64,000 bases of DNA from Coenobita brevimanus. Taxonomy: Eukaryota > Arthropoda > Malacostraca > Decapoda > Coenobitidae. Of the stretch, positions 10,646 to 21,466 are shown in pieces. The stretch lies in assembly GCA_032717465.1 (NCBI GenBank), contig CM064664.1:956717-1020716 (forward strand). Reading direction: 5' to 3'. The translations under genes were made by a program, and so were the position numbers. Each line of letters starts with the position of its first letter. Positions within the stretch are counted from its first letter, which is position 1. The notes under the pieces are model-generated. The model did not search any database. It was given only the letters and a program-made list of their open reading frames with translations, and was not told the origin of the DNA.

Positions 10646-10681
10646 AAAACATTGTTCACTTTTTCAAATTCCTGCACATCT

Positions 10682-10684
<3 letters not shown>

Positions 10685-10724
<40 letters not shown>

Positions 10725-10742
10725 TATGTATATACAGTGTAT

Positions 10743-10793
<51 letters not shown>
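10685..10793. repeat. (TA)n microsatellite pair
   Basis: Two long TA runs are separated by a short CAGTATGTATATACAGTG spacer. They abut the RTE fragment that starts at 10797. Confidence 0.95.
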
Positions 10794-10796
<3 letters not shown>

Positions 10797-10798
<2 letters not shown>

Positions 10799-11488
10799 AT
10801 TGCCAGACGCCTTAATCACGTAAGGGGTGGCCACAAACAAATCACCTCCATGTCACCCTGTCCCCCACCATTTCACTGCCTTGCTTCCAGCTTACATCCC
10901 CCTCTCTCATAGACCTCTCCATTCTATCCCTCCATCTCATCCTTGGCCTTCCCCTCCCTCTCCCCCCTCCACCTCACTCACATACACTCTCCTCGCCAGT
11001 CTCTCACTCTCCATCCTCTCTACATCGCCAAAACACCTCATCGTGTTTTTCCTAATGCTTCCTATCACATCCACAGCCACACCATAACGATCCTTCACTT
11101 CCTTATTTGTCAGTCTGTCTCTCCATGTGACTCCACATGCTTCTCTCAAATAACTCATATCCACAGCTCTCACTCTTGACTTCTGTCCCTCCAACAAGGC
11201 CCAAGCTTCACTTCCATACATTAGAGTTGGTATCACAATACTGTCATGTAGTAACTTTTTCACTTCCATGCTCACTTCCCTCTTTCTTAGCACTGCATTC
11301 AAGGAACCAGCAACCTTTGTTCCCTGTTGTACCCTTTCAAGCAATTCATCCTCTATACTTCCATCGTTACTCATCACACTACCCAAGTATTTAAACACAC
11401 TCACATTTTCCATTTCCTTCTCATCCAACCTCACTGTGCATTCACTGACTTCACCTCTCTGGAATACCATAACTTTACTCTTCAATCC
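10797..11488 (-). mobile_element. RTE-like LINE family R, 3' fragment (0.7 kb)
   Basis: The minus-strand reading holds the RT C-terminal part: FKYLGSVMSNDGSIEDELLE, YGSEAWALLEGQKSRVRA, LREACGVTWRDRLTNKEV and a CFGDVERM variant of the usual WFGHVERM. The 5' truncation lies in the next (TA)n run. Confidence 0.85.
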
Positions 11489-11491
11489 TTA

Positions 11492-11527
<36 letters not shown>

Positions 11528-11529
<2 letters not shown>

Positions 11530-14500
11530 GGGTAGTGGGGTTTTCAAGAATACTCCTCCAGTATCCTTGCTTGTCGTAAAAGGCGACTGAAAGGGTTGGC
11601 GGAGGGTTAGTGCCCCTCCCCGGAAAACAACTAACTAAAAAAACAAACAAGAAGCCTCGGACAAGGACTGACCAAACGATGACGACCCAGGACCGGACAA
11701 AGGACTTGGTAATGAGTACATGGAATGTAAGAGGTGCGAATGATGAGGTGAAAGAGAGAGAGATTGTCCAGGTGCTTGAGGGTGCGAAAGTGGATGTATG
11801 TGGAATAACTGAAAGAAAATGGAGAGGAGAAAGTGTGAGAGAATGGGAGTATGGATGGGGTATATGTGCAGGAGTAGGTGAGAATGAGAGGGCACAGGAA
11901 GGAGTATGTATAGTTGTGAGTAAAAGATGGAAGAGGAGCATAAGACAGTATGGATCAGTTGGGTCAAGGATTGTGTGGGTAAAGTTGAAAGTTGGAATAC
12001 AAATGTGGGCGATTGTGTGTGTGTATGCACCAACGCAAGATCGTGCTAGAAGAGTGAGAGAAGAGTTCTGGACAAATGTGGAAGTGTGCATGGAAAAGTT
12101 TGGAAGGAATGAGAGAGTGTTTTTGATTGGTGATATGAATGGTAAAGTTGGGAATGTGAAGGTGGATGGAATAGTTGGTGAGTGGGGTGTGCCTGCTGAG
12201 GTAGATGAGAATAGGAGTGCGTTAGTGGACATTTGTGCTGGGAGGGGGTTGGTGATAGCCAATACCCTCTTCAGGCATAAAATGATCCACAGGTATACAT
12301 GGCGAGTGATGAGAAGGGTGGGTGGTGAACTGAATGAAAGGAAGGCAATGATTGATTATGTGTGTGTGGATGAAAGGATGCGAAGATGTGTAAAGGATGC
12401 AAGAGTGTATAGAGGTTGGGGGAGTGGACTTTCTGACCACTACTTGGTGGTGGCCAGAATTAGAATGCAAGTAAGATGGAGGAATAGAAGAAGGGAAAGA
12501 CGAGAGGAAGGAGTAGTTGCAAGGAGAGTGGAAAGGTTGCAAGAGGATGAGAAAAAGGCAGAGTATAAGAGGGAAGTGGAGGAACGATTGGGCAAATATG
12601 AATTGGAGCAGATGGGAGACGTGGAAGGTGTGTGTAAGATATTTACAGAAGAAGTATGTGCAGCATGTGATGTGGTGTGTGGAAGGAAGAGAAGACGGAG
12701 GGGGGTGCAAGGAACAGCGTGGTGGACTGAAGAGGTGAGACAGGCTGTGGCACAAAAGAAGAAAGCATACAATGAATGGATGAGAAATAGGGGTGTGGAA
12801 GAAGTTGAGAGGCGGAAGAGAGAGTTATATGTGGAAAGAGAGAGGTGAAAAGATGAGTAAGAAGAGAGTGGATGAGGAATTTGGAAGGCATTTGAGTGTA
12901 AAGTGGAGGGACTGTAAGAAAATGTTCTGGAGAGAAGTGAAAAGAGTAAGACAGAATGGAAGTGAAGTTACCAGGGGAGTGAAAGATAAAAATGGTAGAT
13001 TACTAGTGGAGAAGGGAGAAAAAGTGAACAGATGAAGAGAACACTTTAAGGAATTGTTGAACATAGAGGATGGAAGTAATGCGAGTACAAGTGGCTGGGG
13101 AATGGCTGGGAGAAGGAGGGAGGTGAGAAGACAGGAAGAAATCAGTAGGATAGAAGTTGTGGAAGCAATGAAGAAAGTTAAATCGGGGAAAGCCTCAGGA
13201 ATTGATGGAGTGTGTGGTGAAATGCTGAAGCATGGGGGAGAGATAGTAGTAGAATGGATGTGGAAGATGTGCAGATTGGCCTGGGAGGAAGGTAGAGTCC
13301 CGGAGGATTGGAAGTCAGGTATAATTATTCCCTTGTACAAAGGAAAAGGGGAAAAAGAAGTGTGTGGTAATCATAGGGGCATTTGTCTTCTTAGTATAAT
13401 AGGAAAAGTGTATGGTAGGATACTTAGAGACAGAGTTAGAGAAAGAACAGAGGAATTAGTTGGAGAAGAACAGGGAGGCTTTAGGAAGGGAAGAGGTTGT
13501 GTAGATCAGATATTCATTCTTAGATCTTTAGTGGAAAAGTTTCTAGAGAAGGGAAAGAAGTTGTATGCTGCTTTCATGGATTTGGAGAAAGCATATGACA
13601 GGGTGGATAGACAAGGATTGTGGAAAGTGTTAAGAATATATGGAGTAGATGGGAAGTTGTTGAATGCTGTGAAGAGTATGTACGATGGTGCGAAGGCTGC
13701 AGTGCGTGTGGATGGTGAACTAAGTGAATTTTTCTCATTGAAAGTTGGTTTGAAACAGGGATGTGTCATGTCTTCATGGTTGTTCAATCTGTACATGGAT
13801 GGGGTAATAAAAGAGGTACAATGTAGGGTAGTGGATGTTGGAGTGGCCCTGGTGAGAGAGGATACTGTTTGGAAACTCCCTGTACTGTTGTTTGCAGATG
13901 ATACTGTGTTGTTGAGTGAAGACGAAGGGGAGCTGCAAGGCTTGGTGGATGAGTTTGAGAGAGTGTGTAAGAAACGGAATCTAAAGGTGAATGTAGGGAT
14001 GAGTAAAGTGATGGTCTTTGAGAGAGGTGAAGTCAGTGAATGTACAGCGAGGTTGGATGGTGAGGAATTGGAAAATGTGAGTACATTTAAGTACTTGGGT
14101 AGTGTGATGAGTAAGGATGGAGGTTTGGAGGGTGAAGTGCTTGAAAGGGTACAGCAGGGAAGAAAGGTTGCTGGTTCTTTGAAAGCAGTGATAAGAAACA
14201 GGGAAGTGAGCATGGAAGTGAAAAGGTACTACATGACAGTATTGTGATACCAACTCTAACGTACGGAAGAGAAGCTTGGACGTTGTTGGAAGGACACAAG
14301 TCAAGAGTGAGAGCAATGGAAATGAGTTATTTAAGAGGAGCCTGTGGAGTCACATGGAGAGACAGGCTGACGAATGAGGATATAAAGGAGCGTTGTGGTG
14401 TGGATGTGGATGTGATAGGAAGCGTTATGAGGAACACACTGAGGTGGTTTGGCCATGTGGAGAGGATGGAGGGTGAAAGACTGATGAAGAGAGTGTATGT

Positions 14501-14696
14501 GAGTGAGGTGGAGGGGGGAAGAGGGAGGGGGAGGCCGAGGATGCGATGGAGGGATGGGGTGGAGAGGTATATGAGAGAGGGGTGTGTGAGTTGGGAGCAG
14601 GGCAGTGAAATGGCGGGGGACAGGGCGACTTGAAGGCGATTTGTTTGTGGCCACCCCAAACGGGATTGAGGCGTCTGGCAATAGATAGATAGATAT
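11528..14696 (+). mobile_element. RTE-like LINE family R, near full length
   Basis: A 3.2-kb copy. It has a leader shared with the copies at 24655 and 49235 (AAGAATACTCCTCCAGTATC, then GGAGGGTTAGTGCCCCTCCC). One long ORF encodes endonuclease and reverse transcriptase. The 3' end is very short after the ORF, finishing GGCGTCTGGCAATAGATAGA with a GATA tail. A single-ORF APE-type endonuclease/RT element with almost no 3' UTR and a simple-repeat tail is the RTE pattern. Confidence 0.87.
11679..14660 (+). pseudogene. RTE endonuclease-reverse transcriptase, broken
   Basis: The start ATG at 11679 gives MTTQDRTKDLVMSTWNVRG, where WNVRG is the first APE endonuclease motif. Further motifs are FLIGDMNGKVG (near 12120) and SDHYLVV near the end of the domain. 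The reverse transcriptase follows with KASGIDGVCGEM, AFMDLEKAYDRV, GLKQGCVMS and the catalytic LLFADDTVLLSE (near 13890). The C-terminal part has KYLGSVMSKDGG and LRWFGHVERM. Damage comprises a deletion/frameshift near 12845, Trp to stop at 13033, a frameshift near 14225 and Trp to stop at 14631. Not functional. Confidence 0.87.
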
Positions 14697-14831
14697 TAGG
14701 GAACATGAATTCCCTATATGAGACAGCCCTGCAGGGACAGTTGTTTGCTTGCTATTGATGGGTTTGCTTGATCAAACAGACTAGGGTAGCAGGAGAACAA
14801 CAAAACTAACTGATTTTTTTTTTTTTTACAG

Positions 14832-14938
14832 ATTTTGAGACTCATGGTGAAGATGTACCCACAGATCCCACAGAGATGGAGCACTACATGCTTTTCAGAT
14901 GCGACTCTGACTACTTAGATTCTCTTAAAATGTTTGAT
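14832..14938 (+). CDS. A2M/TEP alternative exon, copy a
   Basis: This 107-nt exon has a poly-T tract and CAG acceptor ending at 14831 and a GTAAAA donor at 14939. It is entered in phase 1 and left in phase 0. It encodes FETHGEDVPTDPTEM and ends DYLDSLKMFD, which continues into DSGLYIFTDLTVETRPC at 26839; human A2M has an equivalent stretch just before its bait region. A near-identical copy lies 185 bp downstream. Because 107 is not a multiple of three, the two copies cannot both be included without a frameshift. The likely role is one of two interchangeable segments bordering the bait region. Transcript evidence is not available here. Confidence 0.72.
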
Positions 14939-15016
14939 GTAAAAGACTGTGCTGCTTTATTTTATCTGTTTAGTTCGTTTATTAAACAAAACTAACATAT
15001 TTTTTTTTTTTTACAG

Positions 15017-15123
15017 ATTTTGAGACTCATGGTGAAGATGAACCCACAGATCTCACAGAGATGGGGCACTACATGCATTTCATTTACAACTCTGACTACG
15101 TAGATTCTCTCAAAATGTTTGAT
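15017..15123 (+). CDS. A2M/TEP alternative exon, copy b
   Basis: This is the second 107-nt copy of the preceding exon, with its own poly-T/ACAG acceptor (15015-15016) and GTAAGA donor (15124). The entry and exit phases are identical to copy a. The copies differ at ten positions: nine change amino acids (eight residues) and one is silent (CTT to CTC). Changed residues include V/E, P/L, E/G, L/H, R/I, C/Y, D/N and L/V. The flanking intron sequence is also duplicated, so the event was a genomic tandem duplication of about 185 bp. Its open frame and intact splice sites argue against decay. Read directly after copy a, it would hit a TAG before its end. Confidence 0.7.
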
Positions 15124-15364
15124 GTAAGAAATTGTGCTTTATTTTATGTTTAGTTCATTGGTTGCACTATATTTTAACTGTATTGTCCAGTTGTGTTTTT
15201 CTGGACTACAGGGAAACACAGCTTTCATTTTCTTCAGACTTTTTTGTTCTTTTGCCTCCTGGAAGTGAACTAATTCTCTTGCAGTAGAGTACTGTATTGT
15301 ACTACCAAATTTTTGAGAACATAATGGTCCATCCATCTATCCATGGTAACATTTTATAATACAT

Positions 15365-15620
15365 GTACCATCAACACACCCAAATGTGAATTTGTATTGC
15401 TAAGTGAAGATGATCCTTTGTGCCTCAGTGAACCAGGAACTGTATATCGGTCATCTTTCTCAGACTGGTTGTTTTCCAGTGTGATCCTCAGGTTATATAA
15501 TAGGTTACTGTTATGTATGAAGCAGCTGATTTCTGCTGAACATTTTAAGGGGCAGACCATACTCTTTCACTTTTTGAGAAGCTGCAGTCTTGAGAAAGGT
15601 GGTGTGGTATGTTATTAATA
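15365..15620 (+). mobile_element. CR1-group LINE, decayed 3' fragment
   Basis: Broken frames read LYNRL-like and LSEDDPLCLSEPGTVY, paralleling LRSEDDSLRLDEPGAIH in the LINE just downstream (near 19850). This is an older copy of the same or a sister family, immediately upstream of the complete element. Confidence 0.6.
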
Positions 15621-15750
15621 GTCTTGTTTTCTTTTTTCCTCCTAAATTAGGGTGACACAAACGGGGGCGGCGCTACCCGGGTTTTTCCCGGGTAGTATTG
15701 TATATAAGTTTTGCTGTTGTTGTCATTTTGTTTTTTTGTTCTCCTTTACC

Positions 15751-16986
15751 ATGAGTAAACAACACCAGTGCCCTCGCTGCAGTAGGTCTGTAGCAAAAAG
15801 TGCACAAGCACTGAAGTGCGCCTACTGCAGCGAGTGGATTCATATAGCTTGTGAAAATTTGGATGCAGGCGACTATCCATTCATGAAGAGGAGCCACCAG
15901 CTGAGCTTTCGCTGGCTGTGTAGCCAGTGTGTTGCACCAGCAGACAAGGTCTTGGCTGGTGGAGGAAGCAGTACCAAGAAGGAGTATGAAGATAGTGTTA
16001 TTGGGCCAATCTTTCAAGCAATCAGAGACGTATCAAATAGACTGGAGGCACTAGAGACCAAGGTCTCATCACCCATGGCAGTCACGCAAGATCAGGCCAA
16101 GTCATTTGGGGATGCTGTTCGCGGGTCTCTCGTGGGGGGAGGGAAGGATCTGCCTGGGGGCGTGATTGAGATCAGTGCTCATGGCCAGAAAAAAGCCATT
16201 CATAGTCAGCATGTACTGATTGTGAAACCAGAGAGTGGCGCTAGTGTCCTGACAAATCAGATGGGACCAGAAGACATCAGAGGCGTACTTAACTCGGTAC
16301 TGGTTGACAGCTGCCTTAAGACCAAGGCTGGTGGGCTGGTAATGAAGTTTCCGTCAGCTGAGGCCAAGGGGGAAGCAACTGGGGTGCTGACTGATCATTT
16401 TGGCTCTGAGGGCACTTTTTGCATATCAGAGCCAAAGAAAATGTTGCCTAAAATGACCGTGACAGGCCTTTCTTCTTCCTTGGATGACTCTGACATCATC
16501 CCAAATATTCTGAGAAAAAACAATAAAATTAAGATGCTTGTTGATCGAGGTTGTACCCTCAACCTTCTCTTCACAAGGACAAGGAATGACACCAAAACTG
16601 CTGTCTTGAAGATGTCGCCAGAGGTGAGATCCTCCATTGTAGAACAGGGCAATTACATCTATGTGGATCTTACAAGATGCCGCACTTTCGATAGATTCTG
16701 GGTTACACAGTGTCATCACTGTCAAGGCTTTGGTCATACATTTGAGAGATGTTCTAGGAAAAATGATGAACCTAAATGTGTCTTTTGTGCTGGAGCCCAT
16801 AAATCTAAGGACTGTAGTAACAGAAATTCTCCCAAATGCATCAACTGCTCCTCTTTAAGACATCAAGATGCTAATTCAAAGTCACAGGTGGTTGCCCATT
16901 TTGCTTCAAGTAGAGAATGTCCAATTATGATTTCTCATAGGAATAGATTGATTGAAAACACCAATTTTGACCATTCAAAAAACTGA
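15751..16986 (+). CDS. LINE ORF1 protein: PHD-like finger plus zinc knuckles
   Basis: I chose the ATG at 15751 (MSKQHQCPRCSRSVAKSAQ) because it begins immediately before the finger; the frame is open further upstream without a better start. The 411-residue product has a PHD-type finger (CPRC...LKCAYCSEWIHIACENL...WLCSQC, about residues 7-60). A short Ser/Gly linker and a helical region around DVSNRLEALETKV follow. The C-terminus has CCHC-like knuckles: CHHCQGFGHTFERC, CVFCAGAHKSKDC and a third starting CINC. ORF1 proteins of CR1-group LINEs with PHD fingers bind the element RNA and escort it. This ORF is uninterrupted, unlike ORF2. Confidence 0.8.
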   Translation: MSKQHQCPRCSRSVAKSAQALKCAYCSEWIHIACENLDAGDYPFMKRSHQLSFRWLCSQCVAPADKVLAGGGSSTKKEYEDSVIGPIFQAIRDVSNRLEALETKVSSPMAVTQDQAKSFGDAVRGSLVGGGKDLPGGVIEISAHGQKKAIHSQHVLIVKPESGASVLTNQMGPEDIRGVLNSVLVDSCLKTKAGGLVMKFPSAEAKGEATGVLTDHFGSEGTFCISEPKKMLPKMTVTGLSSSLDDSDIIPNILRKNNKIKMLVDRGCTLNLLFTRTRNDTKTAVLKMSPEVRSSIVEQGNYIYVDLTRCRTFDRFWVTQCHHCQGFGHTFERCSRKNDEPKCVFCAGAHKSKDCSNRNSPKCINCSSLRHQDANSKSQVVAHFASSRECPIMISHRNRLIENTNFDHSKN

Positions 16987-17012
16987 CTACGTCCCTCTTG
17001 AACCAGTTAAGG

Positions 17013-20000
17013 ATGGGTCTTTTAAATATTCGTTCTGTTTGTAATAAGATAGACTATATTAATGAAACTAAATCAGCACGAGCTTGACATTTAGTGCTTG
17101 ACTGAAACCTGGTTGTATGAGTCTGATAGCGATAATATTCGTAATGCTTTGCCTAAGACACATTCTATTATTAGTATTCCCAGGCCTGCTGCTGACTATC
17201 CAGGAGGAGGCGTAGCATTCATCTACTCAGCAGCAGTTGCAAACGGTTCTCTCATTGACTCAGATCTGACCCCATCATCATTTGAATTTATGGAAGTATT
17301 AATAAATTTCCATCAGAATACCATTAGAATTGCAATTGTCTATCAACCAGGTCATCCGGGCAGAGATCGAGGTTTTATGGGGGAGTTTGGGCAGTTTCTT
17401 GAAGGGTTTTCTCTTTAAACCTGGAGGACTTCATGTTTGTGGTGATTTCAATTATTGGGTTGACAGTCCAGAGTCAAAACCATTTTCTTCAGAATTCCTT
17501 GAGTTGATCACCCAGAACAATTTTTTCAATCATGTGAGTAATCCAACTCATGTCTCAGGACATGTCCTTGACTTGATCTTGTCCCCTGTTGGTTGCAGGC
17601 GCGTATCAGATGTGGAGGTTGACTCATTTGACCCCCCTCATCTCTGATCATGCTCTGATCACTCTTAGTTTTGATGTCCCAAAACCCACTTCATATAAAA
17701 AGGTCATCAGGTTCAAAAATTACAACAATGTTGACTGCCAGTTGATGTGTTTTGAAATTGATCAACGTTTAAACTCTATCGATTCTTCAAGTCTTTCTTC
17801 TGGTGAATTGGTTGATATTTACAACAACGAGCTCAGGTCAATTTTTGACCATTATTGTCCTGAGGTAGTAAAAACAATCACTGTACGTGATAATTCTCCG
17901 TGGTATGGTCCATCCATTAATTCTTTGCGTAGACAACGTAGAAGGGCAGAACGTGAGTGGCGCTTGCAGCAGACCGAAGTAACTCGTTTGCGTTATGTTT
18001 TTGCGAGAAGAGCAGTTGTTCACACTGTAAAAGCCCAAAAGGCTAGGTATTATCAAAATAAAGTTGATTCATGTGGTGGTGATAAAAAAAAATTGTCTGC
18101 AGTTGTGAACAATTTGGTTGGTCGGAGGAATGTAATTGTTAAACCAACTTCTTTATCTGATGCCCAGTTGGCTTCTGATTTTGATTCATTTTTTACAAGT
18201 AAGATATCTCGCATAAGAAGTGATTTAGACAGCAGTTCTCCTAGTGAAGTGTACTCAGTTGACTTCCAGCCACGGTGCACCGGGGATCATTTGCTTTCAA
18301 CATTTCATCCACTGGATGTAAACAAAGTCAAATGTTACATCAGAGAACTTAATAAAACATTTTGCTCACTCGATCCATGTAACATGTCACAACTGCCTGA
18401 TGTGTATGAGCATGCTGCAGACATTATCTGCAACATAATAAATAGATGCCTCTTAGAAAGTCATTTTGTGCAGTCTGAGAAACGTGCTTTGCTTAGGCCC
18501 CTAATTAAGAAACCTGGCCTTGATGTCGAGAGCATGACAAATTATCGTCCTGTCTCTAACCTGTCTTTTTTATCCAAGATTATTGAGCGGGCCATACTCG
18601 ACCAACTCTTACCACTACTGGAACACAACAGAGTTGTTCCTGTTGTTCAATCAGCATACAGAAAATACCATTCAACTGAAACTGCACTAACAAGGATTCA
18701 GAGCGACTTGGTGGCAAACACTTGTAGTGGGATGTCCTCTCTCCTAGTTCTTTTGGATCTGTGTGCAGCTTTTGATACAGTAGATCATAAACTATTGTTG
18801 GATGATCTGTATTTTTATGGCGTTCGTGATAGTGCCTTTTTGCTCCTTAAGTCGTATCTGTTGGACAGATCTCAGAGAGTGGTTGTTGATTATGCTAGCT
18901 CTGATTCTGCTCCTCTTCTATTTGGAGTCCCTCAAGGATCAGTTTTGGGTCCAATTCTATTTACTATCTACACAAGTAGTTTATCGTCTCTACTTGATGC
19001 TCATGATGTGGCCTATCATTTTTATGCTGATGACACCCAGCTCTATGTTAAGATGTCAGATATCAACGATACTAAGACAAAGTTTGAATCTCTGATGTCT
19101 GATATTAAGATTTGGATGGCTAAGAGGAAACTTAAGCTGAATGATGGTAAAACTGAGATCATCATCATCAGAGGAAACAGAAGGGGTGATGACACTGACA
19201 ATGCCCTGGCTTTGAACATTGGCGTGTCACAGCTGCATCCAGTCAGTTCTGTTCGAAATTTGGGTGTTTATTTTCTATCTATCTATTGCCAGACGCCTCA
19301 ATCCCGTTTGGGGTGGCCACAAACAAATCGCCTCCAAGTTGCCCTGCTCCCAACTCACACCCCTCTCTCTCATATACCTCTCCACCCCATCCCTCCATCT
19401 CATCCTCGGCCTCCCCCTCCCTCTTCTTTAATTCTAAATTAAATTACAAAGAACGTATTAATCAGGTTGTAAGAGGGTGTAACTTGCATATCAGAAATCT
19501 GTACTCTGTGAGAAGATTCCTGAATAGACAGTGCCTCTTAACATTGGTCCATGCAGTGGTCTTGTCTCGTGTTGATTATTGTAATTCACTGTGGGTTGGT
19601 CTTCCAAATAATATACTAACAAAAGTTCAGTCTGTGTTGAACAGGGTGGCACGGCTTATCTTTGGTCTCTCCCCGAGAACCTCAACTACCCCGTTTCTGA
19701 TTGAGTTGCATTGGTTACCAGTAAAGGCTAGAATTGAATTTAAACTGTGTCTTATTACATTCAAGGTTCTTAAGTTTGGTGAACCGAAGTATCTTGCTGA
19801 ATTGTTAAAACTCCCATCGACACGCCCGGGTGTGATGTTACGCAGTGAAGATGATTCCTTGCGTCTTGATGAGCCAGGAGCCATACACCAGTCATCTTTG
19901 TATGATTGGTCTTTTGCATATAGAGCCCCTAGATTATATAACAGATTGCCATTGTCCATAAGACAACTCTCTACTGTTGAATCCTTTAAGAGACAGCTGA

Positions 20001-20068
20001 AAGCCTTTCTTTTTTCAAAATCCTACGACCTGGAGAGAGGTACTATGACGGATGATTATAGGGTTTAA
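17013..20068 (+). pseudogene. LINE ORF2 endonuclease-reverse transcriptase, broken
   Basis: ORF2 begins MGLLNIRSVCNKIDYI, a typical APE endonuclease start. It then reads LTETWLYESD, VCGDFNYWVD and SDHALITLSFD across three frames (breaks near 17085, 17405 and 17640). From about 17650 the frame is open through the reverse transcriptase: NYRPVSNLSFLSKIIERAIL, LLDLCAAFDTVDH, GVPQGSVLGPILF and catalytic FYADDTQLY (near 19022). The frame is then interrupted by the nested RTE fragment after GVYF. Past the insertion it resumes with NSKLNYKERINQVV and ends SKSYDLERG...DYRV at 20068. The YADDTQLY context fits the CR1/L2 group. Confidence 0.83.
19275..19426 (-). mobile_element. Nested RTE family R 3' fragment
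   Basis: A 152-bp 5'-truncated copy with a (GATA)n tail facing left, flanked by TTT on each side. It splits the CR1-group ORF2. Removing it together with one TTT restores the reading across the junction. It therefore inserted after the host LINE. Confidence 0.88.
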
Positions 20069-20216
20069 TTTTTGCCACTTTCATGTATATATGATGTAGC
20101 TTGTATTATATACAAGAAATGTCACAATTCTTGTAATTGTAAAAATAATGTATGTGTGTTGAGCGCTAGTGAATTCCCAAAAGGAAGAACTGGCGCTTTT
20201 GAGAAACAAAAGGTCA

Positions 20217-20432
20217 GATTATTATTATTATTATTATTAATATTATTATTACTACCTCTTCTGTAGATGAAGTTTGCATGGTTTATAAATAATGTCACAA
20301 TTCCTGTATTGTAAACCTGCAAACATGTTTCACATGTTAGTAAAATCCTTTAGAAGACCTGGCACTTTTGGGAAACCAAGATACCAGATAAATAATAATA
20401 ATAACAACAACAATAATAATAATAATAATAAT
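20217..20432 (+). repeat. (TTA)n tail and partial repeat of the LINE 3' UTR
   Basis: After the (TTA)n run, the segment 20275-20400 repeats the LINE end in decayed form: ATAATGTCACAATTCCTGTA and GAAGACCTGGCACTTTTGGG compare with 20104-20210. It ends in a second AAT/AAC array. This suggests a second, 3'-only copy inserted at the tail. Confidence 0.6.
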
Positions 20433-20433
20433 A

Positions 20434-20745
20434 TGAGTGATTCTACACTGAGTGACATGCCAAATGGTTTCCTGTACACCAGGAAACCATTTACTATGCT
20501 GGGTGGTAACCATATAACCAAACTATAGCACCTGGTGGTTTAGTGGGTAATTATTGCGCTCCAGTCGGATTGAGCCGGTGAAGGTTTATATCTAAGGGGT
20601 GGTTGGGGTTGATTGCTCATGTATTGCCACTCAGGGATGAGTGAGGCTGGTCACTCTCATCTTAAATGTCGAGACCAACTGCCTAGCCCCGGGCTCCTAC
20701 GCCCCTCATGGGGCAATGTAGGATTGGATGATGGATGGATGGATG
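20434..20745 (+). mobile_element. tRNA-related SINE, family A
   Basis: It keeps the perfect hairpin module (AAATGGTTTCCTG near 20463 and its complement), box A (GTGGTTTAGTGGGTAA), the body and a (GGAT)n tail. A tail-only copy follows at 20826-20924. Confidence 0.78.
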
Positions 20746-20746
20746 A

Positions 20747-20825
20747 ATGATAATAATAATAATAATTATTATTATTATTATTAACTATTATTATATCAGT
20801 TATTATTATTATTATTATTATTATT
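20747..20825. repeat. (AAT)n/(ATT)n microsatellite
   Basis: AAT units switch to ATT units, forming an AT-rich inverted repeat between two family A SINE copies. Confidence 0.9.
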
Positions 20826-20934
20826 CACTTTCATCTTAAATATCAGGACCAACTTGCCTAGCCCCAGGCTCCTACGCTCCTCATGGGGCAACGTATAATT
20901 GGATGATGGATAGATGGATGGATTATTATTATTA

Positions 20935-21398
20935 TCATCATCATCATCATCCGGACCTCCTTTCCCACCCTAGGGCAGGGTGAGGAGTAGCAATGTCCAG
21001 ACAGCCCAAAATTGCCCAGTCCAATGGGCCATGCTTCCATTCACTCATCATTCAAGCCCCCGGAATCCTGGCTCTATCGGATACGCCAAAAACATTCACC
21101 ACGTTCTGTAGCTTCACATAATTGTATCTGACAGAGTCAATCCAGATGCTGCCATGTTGAAAAGGGGTGTCAATAATCCCTGATCATGCACTTCTCTTTA
21201 CAAAATTCATCGAGCTCGCTGGATGAAGCTACAGAACGTGGTGAATGTTTTTGGCGTATCCGATAGAGCCAGGATTCTGGGGGCTTGAATGATGAGTGAA
21301 TGGAAGCATGGCCTCTTGGATTGGGCAATTTTGGGCTGTCTGGACATTGCTACTCCTCACCCTGCCCTAGGGTGGGAAAGGAGGTCCGGATGATGATG
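20935..21398. mobile_element. Inverted pair (foldback) of family B SINE-like repeats
   Basis: The left arm (about 20935-21122, minus orientation) and right arm (about 21212-21398, plus orientation) are inverted copies of one repeat. Diagnostic strings are CCCTAGGGTGGGAAAGGAGG, GGACATTGCTACTCCTCACC and TGTTTTTGGCGTATCCGATA. Each ends in an ATG/ATC triplet tail on the outside. About 90 bp separate the arms. Single copies lie at 45055-45237 and 50125-50320. Confidence 0.8.
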
Positions 21399-21399
21399 T

Positions 21400-21466
21400 T
21401 GATAATAATAATAATAATACTGTAATAATAATAACAACAACAACAGATATAATAATAATAATAATC
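21400..21466. repeat. (AAT)n microsatellite
   Basis: AAT/AAC units lie between the family B repeat tail and the (CTAT)n end of the next RTE copy. Confidence 0.85.

Larger units (their letters stand above)
15645..20216 (+). mobile_element. CR1-group non-LTR retrotransposon (4.6 kb)
   Basis: Two ORFs: ORF1 with zinc fingers, and ORF2 with APE endonuclease and reverse transcriptase. The leader holds a GC-rich hairpin (CTACCCGGG/CCCGGGTAG at about 15671-15692). The end runs into a (TTA)n tail at 20217-20255. A 152-bp RTE fragment is nested at 19275-19426. The element fills the intron between the A2M alternative exons and the exon at 26839, in the same orientation as the gene. Confidence 0.85.
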
